Source: Gymnothorax reevesii (lineage: Eukaryota; Chordata; Actinopteri; Anguilliformes; Muraenidae). Taken from it: a DNA stretch of 64,000 bases. The stretch is from the NCBI GenBank assembly GCA_029721435.1, contig CM056584.1:10226395-10290394 (forward strand). Reading direction: 5' to 3'. The notes beneath the pieces were generated by a model that searched no databases, had not been told where the DNA came from, and worked only from the letters and a program-made list of their open reading frames with translations. Positions 47,656 through 61,600 of the stretch are shown in pieces (the stretch's first letter is position 1; every line of letters starts with the position of its first letter). A program made the translations under genes and the position numbers.

Positions 47656-49880
47656 ACCATCAGCTTTTGAATGCACTCGAAGATCTTGGTCACTCTTGGC
47701 TATTATTCTGTTGATAGAACGAGCTGAAACTAGAATGGGTTGAACATGGTATATGTGTGGATTCGGAAATTATGTTCTGCAACGCATGTCGTCGTAATAT
47801 CCCTTTAAGATGTAGAACTGTGGATGTAGATTAAGAACTACAAATATGTAAACAGGAGTAAATGCCCAACAGAAGTAATTTGTGATAAACAGATTCGATG
47901 TTTTGTAATATTAATTTAGCTCGCCTCATATCATATATACTGAATCAAATTATCCCTATTCAATTAAGCAGAATAAAATTCAAAGATGAATTCTCAAAAG
48001 ATAGCGAACCAGAATTAAACAGCGAATCTGCTATTATTCCCGATATGGTCATTTGCGAAATGCAAGTCTCAGTATGGGCTTGCATCTTACCACCGGCAGA
48101 TGGTAGTAGTGTCCTAGTTAAGTACCCTAAAGTGACGCAGATTTATGTTCGTTTCAGTTACCTGTTTGATAGCAACACTGGACAGTCGCTATACTGAGAA
48201 ATAAAACCACAAGTATTTTGAAAATGGCCAGTTGGCTAAACAAACAAAGAAGTTACCGGCAGAGGAGGGAGTAAATAGCAAACAAATCAAAGAATGGCAC
48301 AAATGACAAAAGCAGCACTTAACTTGGCTATGGATCCCACTGCTGGGTACTATTCATTCATCACCCCCAGAACTCCTGAGAAGAACATGCATGAAAAACA
48401 CTAGGAGACATTTGTATTACAGGGTGAGTTATTATTCTGTACCTGCCGAGCTGGATCTCAAAGGATTGGTAAGAACTTCAGCCAAACCTGTGCTCAGGTT
48501 GTGATGACAGCCGTCTTCGTCAGGTGTGGCGGCCTACCAGCCAGTAATAACCATATTCCCATTGTGATCAATACATTTCAGCAGAAATATTTTGCCGTAT
48601 TTTGGAGAAAAATGCAAACAATTTACACTGACAATGTGAATGATTTACTCATTATAAAAGCCAATACCAATTTGCCATTCTAGTTTTTTTGTAATCCCTG
48701 CTTCCCCTCCCCCTTAATCCCTCCCTGAGTGATGTTTTTTTCATTAAATAAAAGCGGCTCGTTTTCTTTATGCAATTAAGCGCACTTGCAAAGGTTTCCA
48801 GAGACAACCACAGAGTATAAATTCCAAATTGAATGTTCTTGGATTTGCCCTGAACTTGTCTGGCTACAGGTCGATCCTTTTTCATTTCAACAGCAAGTAC
48901 GCATGCATGTAGACTGTCTGCATTTCAAAGTAACAATGTTTTCAACCCAAATACATTTCAGCAAATTCCATGGACAAGTCAGAGACAAACCCTGGGACTT
49001 GTTAGAGCCAATTTGTGAACACATCTGGCTCAGCTTCCTCTTGGCTTGTAAAGTTTCATGGCTTCTGAGAGAAGCTCACATTTGTTCTTTGAGTGAAATT
49101 GTAGCAATTATATCATTCATTACCTTACTCTTCCAAAGAGTTGCAAACTGCTCCTGGGCTTAGAGTCCACATCATGGCAACAGCATTCAGCCATACTCCT
49201 ATCTTCCTAATTTGGTTATATCTAATGCGATTTACATACCCGCATTCGTACAGGCTCTGTCATATAAAACAGCAAAAACAAGGTAGAACTCTGTGCAAAG
49301 GATTGATTGCTGTTCCTTCCTCAGCCAGAGCATCAGGCTCCTTTAAAGCCGATCTTCAGCCCCCACCTACATCTGCCCATTTGTGACCTTGACCTTTGAC
49401 CATCTGACGACCACCAAAACCTACTCCATTCAGCTACCCTTGTTGGGGAGATACAATGTCTAATTGAATGAAAATCCCCACAGTCCTTCAGTAGATATAG
49501 CGAAGACAAGCCATTCCTGACGGACGGTGTGGCAGGCGCACACTGGGATGGACGGACAACTGAAAAACCATGAGAATAAAAAAATCCCTGATCATCAGCT
49601 CAATAGTTTTGCATTTAAATATATCCTTTCAGAGATGCATTTATACTGTGGTCATACTTTATCTTCACAAAGACTTGTTACCTTAGTAAATCCTACATAA
49701 AACACAGCAAGTCACCATGTCCAATATTAGTAATTTATAGTTCTCTTCCTTTTTATTGGCCTGGGTGGTGTACCATGATAATACAACCCATCACATGCAA
49801 TTGAATTCAAATTGGCTACTGTAGCCCAAAATGTCACTGAACCAAAAAACTAAGACGATGACTGAATATGAAAAATAAAA
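47656..49880. other. Intergenic stretch between iqck and sun1 (no gene seen)
   Basis: No exon was recognised on either strand. A TGACCTTGACCTTTGACC sequence followed by GGACGGAC-type repeats (49384-49560) is a relative of the 149-bp satellite unit. KNOP1, which is head-to-head with IQCK in human, was looked for on the plus strand and not seen. Confidence 0.4.
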
Positions 49881-49886
49881 AAGCCC

Positions 49887-50848
49887 TTTATTAAATGTTC
49901 AATTTTGGAAAACATAGGCAAACATGCATTATTAAAAGCTGTCAAAAATTAAATTCTTTATTTGCACATTTCCAAAGCAGTTGACCTTTCTTACAACAAC
50001 ATAGACAAAAAATATAATAAATTTATATAAAAAACAACAAGGAAAAAAAAAACAAAAAAAAAAAACACCTGGACTGTTTGAAGACTGTTCCAATTTGGAC
50101 TGAAGCATTTTTTTTTTTTTTTTTACAAAAATACATTGCACCAAGTCCTATCTTCTCAATGCATTTTTATTAAAAATAAATAGTGCCAAGTACATCCTAG
50201 TCAAAGTCTAGGCAGTTTTTTCTTTCATTTTTTTACAGTGCAACCTTAACTTGACAGTCACACTACGAGGAAACAGATAGCCTTATATCCGTATAAGTTT
50301 TTTCATCCATATTGAAATTGGCTTTTTTTTTTTGTACAAATTGCAAGGACTTGAGCAATACATACTCCTTAAAGCACGGTAGCAGTGCTTACTTCAGAAC
50401 CAAACTAAAACATTTAACGCAAATAAAATTACAATGGCAAAGTAATAATAATAATAATAATAATAACAATAGTTGTAATAATAATAATGACAGGATGTAC
50501 CCTTGTTTTTCAAAGCAACACTGAAATTAGCAAATTTAAAAAGACAAGACTATTAACAGTAAATGTACAGTTTACATTCCTGCGCGGTTGCTGGACAAGC
50601 AAAACCCTAAGAGGACCAATATGACTGCAATACAAGTACATTCTGAAAGCTCTTCGGGGCTGATAACATGGGTAGCTAAAGCTACAGCAGGTAGCCTTAA
50701 CTCTAAAACATCGGCTAAAATGCATTATTTCCTCTATGCGTGTCACTAAATGTACTCTTCCACCGTCGTACTGTAGCAATTCATGGTTTCAGGCAGAAAT
50801 GGCAAGATTTATTTAAAAAAAAGAAGAGTGCCTTTTATTAGTTTTATT
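49887..50848 (-). terminator. sun1: Candidate sun1 polyadenylation region
   Basis: On the minus strand AATAAA hexamers occur at 50848-50843, 50839-50834, 50813-50808 and 49892-49887, downstream of the sun1 stop. The sequence is AT-rich with T/A homopolymers and an (TAA)n tract at 50444-50465, like a long 3' UTR. Which signal is used cannot be told; the 3' UTR would be about 1.6 or 2.6 kb. Confidence 0.35.
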
Positions 50849-50913
50849 TAGAGTCGATGTCCACATACTGTACACATTCAAGGACTGTCGATACAGAGGC
50901 GTTGAGAGGGGAG

Positions 50914-50916
<3 letters not shown>

Positions 50917-50954
<38 letters not shown>
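50917..50954. repeat. (GA)n microsatellite
   Basis: About 19 GA units, with GA-rich flanks to 51100, probably within the sun1 3' UTR, where they read CT on the transcript. Confidence 0.9.
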
Positions 50955-50958
<4 letters not shown>

Positions 50959-51147
50959 GACTAGGATAGAAAGAGGGGAGAGAGATGAAGTGGCGGGGAG
51001 AGAAATAGAGGGAAGAAGAGAGAGGACACTGAGGGTCAGAACAACAAAGGGAGAGAAGAAGGACTGACAGAGGTGGAGGGGAAATGACGGAGAGAGAATG
51101 GACGGTGAAGGACATGGCCCTCTGTGGTTAAGTGTAAGTGGTTAAGT

Positions 51148-51164
51148 GGGGGGGGGGGGGGGGG
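51148..51164. repeat. Homopolymer G17 tract
   Basis: Pure G run beside the GA-rich stretch. A similar G18 run lies at 59332-59349 in a sun1 intron. Confidence 0.9.
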
Positions 51165-51239
51165 CTGGGCACCTGTAAGCCCGCACAGTTTCTTCATTTC
51201 ATGAGTTCACTCCACACAAACTGAACCAAAATCTGGTGC

Positions 51240-51760
51240 AGTGACCTGATTTGGGAATTATTTTTCATTCGTTCTAATCTGTGTGAGATCTGGTTCAGGC
51301 ATGCTTCTTCATCTCCAAAAACCTCCAAAACATGATCTGACAGGGGCACTCTTCCATATCCACCAAAACCCCCACCATGTGATCTCATTTGGGCACGCTT
51401 CAATATCCATCAAACCTCTACCATGTGATCTCATTTGAGCACGCTTCAATATCCCCACAAACCTTCACCATGTGATCTCATTTGAGCACGCTTCAATATC
51501 CATCAAACCTCCACTATGTGATCTCATTTGGGCAGGCTTCAAACCTCCAACATGTGATCAGACTCAGACATACTTCTACATCTCCACAAACCACTAACAT
51601 GTGTTCTGATTTGGAAGTACTTCTATACACCTACAAACCTCTAACGTGATCTGACTCAGACATACTTCAACATCTCCACAAACCTCTAACATGATCGGAC
51701 TTCGACGTACAGTGCTTCTACATCTCTACAAACCTCTAACACGTGTCCTGACTTGCTGAT
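51240..51760. repeat. 46-47 bp minisatellite
   Basis: The marker CATGTGATCTCATTTG recurs at 51376, 51422, 51469 and 51515 (as TATGTG), with decayed copies to about 51740 and one shortened unit. Each unit ends in CGCTTCAATATCC-type sequence. It lies just downstream of the sun1 stop on the transcribed strand and so may be within the 3' UTR. Confidence 0.85.
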
Positions 51761-52483
51761 CAGGCGTGCTTCATTTGCTTGTGAAACTCCAACCTGGGCC
51801 TTTGAGAAAGAGTGCAGTGGAGGTGGGGGGGTTGCGAAAGCAAGGGGGCTCCATGGTCTTCCAGAAATGTCCTTATGAGAGATCTTGCAATGACCGAGTT
51901 ACGTGGAAATGAACTCAAAAACTTAGAGACAAAAAAACAAAAACCGAAGAAAATCGAGTGTGCAGCGAAATGAGAATGAAGGAAGATGAACGAAAAGAAA
52001 GAATAAACGAGTCCATCTATCATCAAGGCAAGGACACGGGTGGCAGTGCAGGGCATTCTGGGCAGGGAAAGGGGGGAGGGGGGGGTTTCCAAAGTCGCCA
52101 GGCCCCGGGACAAGGTAGATGTAGGGTGGGGGTGTTGGGAAATCAGTGCAATGTTGAGATGAGACAGGGGGCAAAGGGGCCATGATTCTACCAGACGTAC
52201 TGTTCTGCCATCTGCAACATTCCCTTCCAGTCTCCTCATACACCATTCAGTCTTCGTTTTTTTTTTCCATTTTCAGTTATTTTAGAAATAGCTTCTTCGG
52301 CTTGGCGTGAGGTGTCCATTACACACGCCCCCATCTCGCCCCATCCCAATTAAAATGTCCATAATTCGCACCACCCCCCTCCTCAGTGTGTCCCCTAATA
52401 TATACAAACAGGGTGGGGGCGGGGGGGAGGGGGGCGTCTCTCTGTACATGATCAGGTGAGAGGTCTACACACCCTCCTCATCC

Positions 52484-52600
52484 TCACTTACTCTTCCTCT
52501 CCCCGTGCACACGGAAGCGGTACAGGCAGGTGTACTCGGGGTGGCCCCAGTTGGACAGCACCCGCACCTCGATGATCTGGAACGCCTTGTCGTTCTCCTC
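52484..52600 (-). CDS. sun1: sun1 last coding exon
   Basis: Acceptor gttgttttag, 117 nt including TGA at 52486-52484. Encodes [20 protein letters not shown] and [18 protein letters not shown]. The [18 protein letters not shown] block is almost invariant among SUN1 proteins; the last residues (ERKSK) differ from the usual E-P ending. Confidence 0.95.
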   Translation of the reverse strand, partial: EENDKAFQIIEVRVLSNWGHPEYTCLYRFRVHGERKSK

Positions 52601-55600
52601 CTAAAACAACAATCACTCGATCAGTCAGAAAATAAATCAGTCAGTCAGTAGCATCAATGGCTTTTCATAGAAACGGAACATTTTACAATAATCACATTAC
52701 GCATCTGAGTTCATCTGATTCGCAGAAACCCCATTATGAAAAATCATACTTTTCTTTGAACATGGACCTATAATTTTTTTTCCCCCTCCCCGACGTCTGA
52801 CGCAACATGGAAGCAGACTGTCAAGGATTGTTTATTTTGTTCCCTTTGAAAGAAATCATGATCTTAAGTGATTAGTTTTGATATTGTGCTGCTTTTGACA
52901 ACACAAGAGGAGCCATTTGCATAGTACAGCCCAGTTTAGACATGTTATTGTTTCAGCAGTTCATTTCATGTCATGATAAGACATCCAATCCAGAGTAGAA
53001 CCTCACTTTCACTGAACCACTTCTCACTCGATCCTGCGCATAGTTACTGCGGGGAGAAAATGCAAGACTAGCGATTGGCTGCAAACAGAGAATCATTTCC
53101 TCTAAGCTTTGAGACCTGATTTAACAAACCTTTTTGCGCCAGTCAGTACTGCCACCAGGAATTAAGAAACTCCTTGCAAAGATTTTGAGAAGAAGCACAT
53201 TATAGAGAGAGGAACCTCTGCAGGGAAGAGTTACGACTACAATTATTACAATCGAAACTGGGCAAGATTCCTCGCCAATGATATTGCTCAATGGCTGCGG
53301 GCTAGTTCTCTCAGTGAAAACAACGCTAGTGGTGCAAGGGTGACCATCCCAATTTGAATCCAGTCATGCCAGTGCTGACTTGCCAGCAACATCACAGGAG
53401 CAGTGCAACTGGCTCCGTGCAGCTCAGGGATATGGGAGGGATACAGTCAGGTTGGGTGCCTGTAGGCTGCTTTCTGTGTGAGCAGAGGTTAACTCTCCCT
53501 TTGTTCTGTGAACGCTGGGACTGCAGCCACGAGCGGGAAGAACCATTGGCCGACAGAGGCATGTTTCGGCGAAAAACCATAAATTGTCTGCAGTCTCCCG
53601 AGTTTGCAGCATGAGTCGAGTTCGGGCATGTTTGAACAGTCAGCCAATCGGATTCAGTTGAGACAGGAGGTGCCAAATTTAAAAAAGGATAATTTCACTG
53701 ACTCAAAGTCACAACGGGATGCAAACAGCTGTCAATCACACAGACGCTGACACCATTCCCAGCATATCATTACAATAAGCATGAGCTGACGTCTAAGAGA
53801 GAGCATGAGCGTGTAGAGGCATTGCATTGTGGGTACCGTGACAGGGAAGGTCTGCAGCGGTTCTCCGTCCTCCTGGTAGGTGTACTGGCCCAGAAGTTTG
53901 CCCTCTTCCTGGTACTCATCATCCAGACCCTGTGGACAGGGCGGTCATTGCTTACACAAGCACAGCCACACACAGCCCCAGCGCAGGAATGCGCAGGGAC
54001 ACATGCTGTACTCTGCGAATATGACTGCAGTAACAATTACATCAGTGTTAATAAAAATAACACTGAAAACTAGAGCACTCGGCAACCGAGTACATGTATC
54101 CCCCGAAGGCCCCCCAGTTGGGCCCAGATGGTCCCAGAGTACCCAAAATCGATAGCTGTCGTGAACTTACCATAATACATGTCCCTGCAAAATTTGAAAA
54201 GAATCGGTGCACTTATGTGGGCTGTAGAGCGTTCACAAGAAAATCTCACGCGGATGTGTGACGAGGCCAAATCCATAGTATCCTCGAACTTGTTGGGATA
54301 CAATAATAACAATTTCATAAAACTAATGATGTCCATGTTGCTCCCATAGACTGTAATGCTTTCAGTTAAAATTATTCATTTTTAATGTTTAGAAGTATTA
54401 AACTGGCAAATTGTTTTAAAGCTCTACATAGTGTACGACTGCTTTTACCAATAAAAATATTTGCGAAACTGCCCCTTAAAAATGCATGAGGAAATACTGA
54501 TATCTTGACGGCATTATAATATTGACTTAAGATAATTTAAAGAAGACCTATTGTGCTATATTTCCAAATTTATATTTTGATCTTGGACTCCCCTAGAGTT
54601 CTCCTGATCGTTCAAAGTAGTCCACAGTAGTCTGTGCCTGAAACGCCTCATTGGGGTGGCTCTTCCGCCATGGGCCCCACTCCCCGTGTGCCCACTTTCT
54701 TATGACTGGCCAGCTCAGTGGAGGGCAGATCTAGGTGGAACGAGGCAGCAGAACGCAGTTTTCCGGGTCCGCCTCCCCAGAGTAAAACTTGAGACACGTC
54801 TGCCATCTGATAAGGATCAGGCGGGGAAATTCCGAAATATAACACTATACTTGAATATAGATCTAATGAAATTAACTTGTTCTAATAAACGCAGCGGCGA
54901 AAGTGGAGGACGCAGTGCGAAAGTCTGACAGCTCAAGCACAAATTTGCCGTCGGCTACAGTTTGCTACGCAACAGTTTGTGAGTACAACGGTGTTTCTAC
55001 TCTATAGCTAGGATGCAGGGAAAGCTAGAATCCACCCCATATAGACACATTTGTAGAACAGGTTGACATGCCCGAGTGTAGACCTGAAATCCTGTGGGTC
55101 TGAGTTTAGAGGGAAACATGGACAGTGAGGAGCAGCTAAAAGTGGACCAACAGCTTATGGACTGCTTCAGTGTGTATTAGGACCTGCTGGTTCGTGTGCA
55201 TAACTGTGGTTTGTTGTTAGCTTGGACAAACAAACAGCTTCCGCCCTGGTATATGAAGGAGGGGCGAAAGCTCCAGGCTAAACGACCTTTTCGGAAATTG
55301 CCCGTGGTAATGGTTTACTTGTTGCTTCGGAATGACCAGCTTTCCTCGCGGAAAATGGGCGAGTTATGGACAGTGTGCGAGAGCTAGATTGAGCTCCGGT
55401 TATGTCATGAACATAATACAGGTTTTACAGACCGTAAGTTCCGTTTGTCTGAACCGTTGCGTATGTGGAGCTAGCGAATCGATCACTTTTACAGGAAAGA
55501 ATTTAATATTCAAATCGCTGGCAATGCAGAGAAATCGTTTGTTATACCAGACACGTTATAGCCTCTGCACTTCCCTATTGCTTTCACCGGTGGCATCACA

Positions 55601-58600
55601 GCGCTTGCCCTGACATTGGAGATGTACCAGGCTGACCCTGGTCATGGATAAGTAAAGCAATCGTTTCACAAGCACCCAAAAACGCGCCTCAGGCTCTGCA
55701 AAACCTATGTCTGGTCTAACTGCAGCCCTACCTGGCAGACACATACAGCACCTCTCCGGTTAGCTTCAACTGTCGTGGCTACAATCAGGCAACGTAATGA
55801 TGAAACTGTCACATTGATACTTACTTAAGTAACACAAGCATACCGATCATAATTGCTGCATATAAGTTAACCAGGAGCATTTTTAATTAGCAGAGCACGC
55901 GAACTAACATGCAGTAGCTGATAAGCGGTCATGACTTTGAATGTAATCTGTCGCATGAAAAATTCATTTCGCGTCCGGTGTGAAAGCTGCTTAATGTGCC
56001 CATAATGCCTGTATTCGCGTCTTTGCATTAACTTTGAATGCAGCTAATCTGTCGCGCGAAAAATTTGTTTCGCGTCCGGTGCGAAAGCGGCTTGACATGT
56101 CCATAACGCGTGTATTCGCATCGTTGCATTGACTTTGAATGTTATCAGTCGCGCGAAAAATTTGTTTCGCGTCCAGTGTGAAAGCTGCTTAACACGCCCA
56201 TTATGCATGTATTCGCGTCTTTGCTTTGAGTTTGAATGTAGGCTAATATGTCCCGCGAAAAATTTGTTTCATGTCCGATGTGAAAGCAGCTTTACGGATA
56301 ACACGCAACAGCTAGAGAGAGCTCTGGTTATGTGATGAACATAATACAGGTGTTGCAGACCGTACGTTCTGTTAGCGCGGACAAGTTGCTTCCTGGAACT
56401 AGCGAATGGATCACTTCTACAGGAAAGAATTATCCATTTAATCTACTCCTTTTCGGCTTTTTATTACCTATAACAATTTCTAAAGGGGGATGAAATTATT
56501 TCAATGTCGTGCAGAGAAATCATTTGTTATACCAGACACGGTAGAGCTTCTGCATTCTAGCAGAGCTTGCTGCTAGAATAGTTTCTGGTGTGGGCAGGTC
56601 TAGCGCTGTGATTGGCTCTGGCTAAGTCTGTACTAGTTGGACGTCAGGTTTTGCCCAGATCTTGCGAAGATCTCGGGAGGAGCTGTTCAGAGAGGAAATC
56701 ACGTTCACTAAATCACATTCTTGGATTACGGCAAAACCCCTGTATCTTATGTTTAGAAACTTTTCAGAGGTTGAACATGGACAACTTACATTAAAACAAT
56801 ACTAATATGTATTAAAAGAAGGATCAGCATAATAGGTCCCCTTTAAATGAAAAGCTTGCTATAGTTGTCATAAAAAGGATTAAAGCTCCATATTCAAATA
56901 AAATGGAAGATGCCTCCATCTTTGCATGTCTGTCCATCAATTTTCTTTAGTTCATCCTACCAACTTCACACTTGGTGGGTGTATTGCAGAGGACTCGAGG
57001 AAGAGCCGACTCGAGTGTGAAATTGTTTGGCTGAGTCGTTCTCCAGAAACATCGGTGGCCAAGCAAATGGCCAATTCCAAACAGGCACTTTCTGAACGGG
57101 CACTACACTATTTTCAGAAAAAAATAAGACATAGATGGTGGTCCCACTATCCCCAGTCAGAACAGCCGACCTCCGACCCCCCCCACCCCCAGAGTCTTAC
57201 GTAGACGATGAACTGCCGGGGGGCGCTGGTGATGTTCCCGGTGGGGGACAAAGCTTTGGAGATGTGCTCCAGGCAGAAGGCGGTGGGGACCACGCTCATT
57301 GACAACCTGATCACCAGGTAGCCTTGGGAGCCTTTGAAGGCCCAGCAGTTTCCGGGATACACTTCCGGCTAGGAAGGGGGGAAAAGAGAGAGGAGTATTT
57401 AAGATTTAAAAACAAATAACAAAAAAAACAAACAATTTTTGCAGTCAGATATACAGGGAGTGGTCAGATCAGAAACACACTACAATACATGCCCAGTCTT
57501 CTGAAACTCAGAACATTCAGTTTTTGTAGTGACAGGTTCAGATATGGACTGATTTGTACACACTTCATTTCTGAACATTTCTGAACATACTGGCCCAGAA
57601 AGCTGAATGTAAAAAATTCCCAGTGAAAGAACACATTCTTACAACTCTCATTTAAACACACATTTTTGGCTGCTCTAAATTGTCGGGGGTTAAAGAATGG
57701 CCACTGTAACAGAGGTAAAGAATAGAGGAGATGATGAATGGATGATGTCAACATTTGATGTCACAGACTGACCTGGATGACGACGCGGGGGGACTGGGAG
57801 AAGTACCAGAGGGGGACCCCGAACAGGCTCATGAGGGCGGTCTTGGTTTCGTACGTCTCCGAGCAACGCGTGCTCAGAATGCTGCCGCCTGCAGAAACAG
57901 TCACACGGCCTGTCACATGACCTAATAAACGCATCACCACTAGCATACTCCACCCTCAATTCCTTGGACCTCAGAACTTCTACAGCGACTGCGGATGTGT
58001 ATAATCAGAGCTCAGATGCTGCGGGAATGTGCAGACATTTCTGATTTCCACTGATGATTATTAAAATAAAGAAATACAAACTCAAACCAGATATTATGGA
58101 TTAAGAAGTAAACGCAGGCCAACATAAATGCACAAGCGTGATCACAGGCACACACACAGCCACAGACAGAAACAAACAAAATGTGCACACACATGCGTAC
58201 ACAGACACACACACACCCATAAACACATGCAGACACACACACACACACAGACACGCACACACACACACAAACCAGCACACGTCACAAGCCTCTCAGCACA
58301 TTATCCTTTAATCAGTAGGGAACAGAGAAAATCCCAGACACAGCTGAAGCAAGAGAAAGCCGCGGCTCGGCAAGGACTAATTCCTCCTCAGGCCGACCTC
58401 CTCTCTCCCCCAACAAACCCCCGTATATCCGTGCGCCCCCCCCACCCGTTGGCATACAGCTAATGCCCTCCCTCTGGGGACAGGCGCTCGGCACAGTCTC
58501 AACTCAGACCGATGTGTACACGTATGCGCAACGGAACGCATGCGTACCGCCAGACTCCAGGGCGTAATCCACCTGGCCGGTGCGGTCGAGGGAGTACAGC

Positions 58601-61600
58601 TTCAGGGCGTTCTGCACGATCACCTGCACTTCCTACGGAGAGAGGAGCAGAGAGAGAGCTCTAGCTGACAAAAACTGCGAACAACTACTCTTCATCTATC
58701 TCATACACCTTGAATACTTACAGCACCAGACTGTCACCATATTGATCAGATTTCAATAAACCATTTGATTCAAACAAAACATGCATAAATGTGAACGTTA
58801 AGAGGTCGACATGACTGGGAGTGTATGCGCCCATTCAATAGTTCACATGCACGTCACTTGCAGGTACACATATTTACAGTATGCAAGCAGGTGTAGATAC
58901 AGAGCAGGGGTGAATCCAGGTTTTGAAGTGAGTAGTTCCCATGAGTGGTTCGCAACATGAATAGCTAATCAGAATGAGGTTTGAGTAAGTTCCAACGCAA
59001 TGAAAGTGTTTCCAGCCAATCACTGAGGTGTTTGACTGACTTCTGGAAAACTACTTCAACTACCAAGGATCCGTCCCCGTAGAGCATCACCAGGGGAGAT
59101 GGCCAGTGGCTTGTGATCTCCATCTGTCGTAGATTAACTCTTTTCCTCATAAAGACTACATATAACGCCCTGCTCTCTTCCCCATAATGATTACATATAC
59201 CGCCTATATGTATATTAATGAACCTTTGCCATAGTCTCCTCTTTGACTAGAAACGGAGGTAATCCCCAAGGAGACAAATGTTGTCGTCATTGATTTATCC
59301 AGGGTCGTCATTTGTAGTCATTATGGGGAAAGGGGGGGGGGGGGGGGGGCCAGTCCAGGGGAAAGGAGTTGAGCTGTCAGTACATGCAAAGGATACGTGA
59401 CAAAATATTCAAAATGATTACTTACTTGCATTTTATATTAAGCCTTCAAAAGGTGCTGCAGTTTTTAAATGGTTCATCCAATACAGATGACAACACCCTG
59501 ATGTTAAAGCAGTAAGTCTGCGCCTCAACCTTATTGTTATTGCGCCCAAGTGCTAGAGTAATGAACAAACTAAAACTTGTCACTGTCCGATGAATTATGG
59601 TGCTCACTGCACAAGTAGGCACGTATGCACTTAAATACATTCTGCAATAAGTATGTTATTGCGCACTTGTCCTCACCTCCTCGGACATCCCAGCATGCTG
59701 TGCGGCATGCTCCACGCTGGCGGTGACGGTCTGGATGGAGGGCGGCTGAGCGCTCTTCTCCAGATGCAGGCTGACGTCCCTCAGGATGCTGGTCTCCAGG
59801 GCGAGGAGGCTGGCCTGCAGGTCAGAGCTGCGCACGAACTGCGTGGTCAGCCACTGCAGGAGGGATTCGGGCATCTCGCCCTGCTCGCCCCCGTAAAACA
59901 GCGCCTGCAGCTCCCGCCGCACCTGCGCAGACACCTGTGCCGAGACCTGCAGATGAGCCGGTAGAGTGAGGAATCTGCGCCAACTGAGCTGTCCCTGATG
60001 TGATAACCTCCATTTTATTTCCAAACATACTTTTGAGGTGTTCTGCCACCCTGTACATTGTTGTTGCTCCGTTGTCCATTACATGAGTGCCTTGATACAG
60101 CATTATGTAATGATGTCAGATAATCAGAGGGGTTTTAACTAAAGTACATTGGCAATGTAATGGATTCCCTGCAACTGCATGGAGACACATCACAATCCCT
60201 GTTACATTTCACTAAGTTACATGAGGAATACTCAGGGCATTCACCAGGGGTCTGTCCTTGGGCCTCTTCAATTTATAACTTGCAAGCTTCCTCTTGGTGA
60301 CATCAGTTGGCAAAATAGCCTCATAGCACATTGTTATGATACTCAGATATATTGAAGCATCAGTTCCACTTCACCTTTACCACCCCATCATTAACAGCTT
60401 GTAGGAGTGATGTAAAACACTGGATGTGCTTCAACTTTCTTAAGCTTAACATAAATAAAACTGGACTGCTGCTAGTTGGTCCCAAGACGTTAATAAATAA
60501 ACACTCAATTTCTGTTTCTTTCACCGATGAAGCCCCAGTCAAATCGGTGCATACAGCTTTCAACTTGGGTGTCATTTTTGATCCATCATTAACATTTAAA
60601 AATCAAATCAATGCCCTAAACAAATCTAGAAAGCTACAAATTGCACTGGCTTCACATATCATTCAGAATTCATTATAAAATACATTCAAAGCCCTCTATA
60701 ACGCATCTTCCTCACTAGGGTTGCGGGGGAGCTGGAGCCTAACCGACTATGGGCGAAGGCAGGGACCCACCCTGGACTGCTTGCCAATCCATTGCAGGGC
60801 GCGTACAGCCGTGCACACGTGCGCACGCACACACACACACACACACACACACCAAAGGGAAATTTAGAGTCTCCAGTTAGTCTGACATGCATGTCTTCGG
60901 ACTGTGGGAGGAAACTGGAGTACCAGTAGAAACCCACACGTACATGGTGAGAACATACAAGCTCCACACAAAGGCCTCAGGCCGGATTCGAACCCCTGAC
61001 ATCCTTGCTGTGAGGCAGTAGAGCCATAAGTAGCTGCTCCTGATATATTCTACAAGCAGGCTTTACATATTGTTTTTGGGTGGATATTTGCACATTACAA
61101 TATCTTTTTGCATACTGGTATACTGGTGTTACTTGCTAGTACTGGTATACTCCTGCTGTAGGTGAGCACTGGTACTGTATACTCCTGTTAAATGTAGACA
61201 CCTATAAACTCCCGTTATTTGCAAACTGTGGTTCACTCTGGTAAGATGTATACTTTAGATGCAACCTGGACACAAGTAAAGATTAACCCCCCTGTGTCTC
61301 ACCGCATCATGGAGACCAGCGAGCTGCTCACACTTCCCTCGGCATCCCATCACCCCCTGCAGGTCCTGTCTGACACGGCCCAGCTCTGCCTCAAGCCTCT
61401 GCACCTCCAACAGCAAGGCATCATGGGATTCCCTGTCTACACCCACACTGAGAGAATGAGAGAGCTTATTGATTGATGTATTTATTTTTTTGAATCTCTG
61501 TTAAATACAAGATATAAGATGTGAAGTAATTATCAAACTGCATCTTCTTTTAGATATTGTTGACTGATGATTATTACACTTTAGCAATAATGGTTGTTCA

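Noticed and set aside
47656..49880. Search for knop1 on the plus strand divergent from iqck
   Set aside because: No Lys-rich coding exons or fitting splice sites were seen.
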